NCBI GenBank assembly: GCA_002746415.1
Contig: NVXD01000001.1
Span: 186,001-250,000, forward strand
Source of the DNA: Flavobacteriaceae bacterium
GTDB lineage: Bacteria > Bacteroidota > Bacteroidia > Flavobacteriales > Flavobacteriaceae
Length of the DNA stretch: 64,000 bases
Direction of reading: 5' to 3'
Positions 63,893 through 64,000 of this stretch are shown here, one piece after another. Position 1 is the stretch's first letter. Each line of letters begins with the position of its first letter. The notes below the pieces were generated by a model, which saw only the letters and a list, made by a program, of their open reading frames with translations, had not been told where the DNA came from and did not search any database. The translations under genes and the position numbers were made by a program.

Positions 63893-64000
63893 ATGAAAAA
63901 TTATTTGTCTGTAAACGATATTGACAACCTTTCTGATTGGGTCAAGGAGGCTCGGAATTTAAAAGCCAATCCAAATCAATTTAAAGCATTGGGTGAAGGA
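63893..64000 (+). CDS. argF': ornithine carbamoyltransferase-like protein (ArgF'), start only
   Basis: The first 36 residues (MKNYLSVNDIDNLSDWVKEA...) of a protein that continues past the window. This N-terminus is typical of Bacteroidota acetyl/succinyl-ornithine transcarbamylases, which replace ArgF in the acylated-ornithine route. It starts one base after the proB stop. The assignment rests on N-terminus and position. Confidence 0.75.
   Translation, partial: MKNYLSVNDIDNLSDWVKEARNLKANPNQFKALGEG

Overview
The window reads as ordinary chromosome of a marine-type member of the Flavobacteriaceae (phylum Bacteroidota). The DNA is AT-rich. Where promoters can be seen they follow the Bacteroidota pattern (TTTG, about 19-23 bases, then TAnnTTTG) and Shine-Dalgarno sites are weak. 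The gene content fits: a class II HMG-CoA reductase with a GYDIA-type GHMP kinase, an LptC gene cluster, an arsenosugar cluster, many Bacteroidota-style lipoproteins, and an arginine operon ending in an ArgF'-like transcarbamylase. No rRNA, prophage, IS element or CRISPR array was found.

Layout. 1-8.3 kb: end of rodA, an envelope-anchored nuclease, the Prc protease, then surE-(small membrane protein)-lpxB-C40 peptidase-comEC on the plus strand. 8.3-14.6 kb: a DPP-IV type peptidase with a POT peptide transporter (minus strand), then HMG-CoA reductase and a GHMP kinase (plus strand). 14.6-22.3 kb: a minus-strand envelope cluster (ppiD-like, CNNM/CBS protein, small membrane protein, lptC, TPR protein, outer-membrane protein, coaX). 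22.4-22.9 kb: tRNA-Phe followed by a very small GIY-YIG nuclease unit bounded by a perfect 54-bp repeat of the tRNA 3' end plus terminator. 23-26.4 kb: cyclase-family hydrolase, small protein, MTR-kinase-like kinase and ADP-ribosylglycohydrolase lipoprotein. 26.4-31.1 kb: a BlaI / M56-ankyrin / esterase / serine hydrolase operon with two BlaI-like operators. 31.1-33.4 kb: a decaying lipoprotein and outer-membrane locus carrying in-frame amber codons.

33.5-40.8 kb: a lone GH32 enzyme, then arsenosugar genes in two blocks (rhodanese, TIGR04282-type transferase, nucleoside phosphorylase, ArsM; then PiT transporter, DUF547, TIGR04283-type transferase). 40.8-56.7 kb: a divergent envelope-glycan locus. 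The minus arm has a DUF547 protein, an outer-membrane protein, a GH113-like glycosidase, a small Omp85 protein and an amidase. The plus arm has an FAD oxidoreductase, a membrane Fe-S protein, a MORN protein, a DPM-like GT2, a CESA/CslA-like GT2 and, after an intervening block, a GT-C transferase. The intervening block (51.8-55.0 kb) holds a frameshifted serine hydrolase, two NTF2-like proteins and an AraC regulator. 56.7-64 kb: a mixed arginine/proline operon (GNAT, argG, argC, proC, argD, proA, proB, argF') with a possible Arg-rich leader peptide.

The strongest candidates for something undescribed are the tRNA-Phe/GIY-YIG unit, whose right edge replaces the T-loop with a hairpin, and the divergent synthesis/hydrolysis/export glycan locus. 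All functions come from reading motifs by eye; no database search was run.
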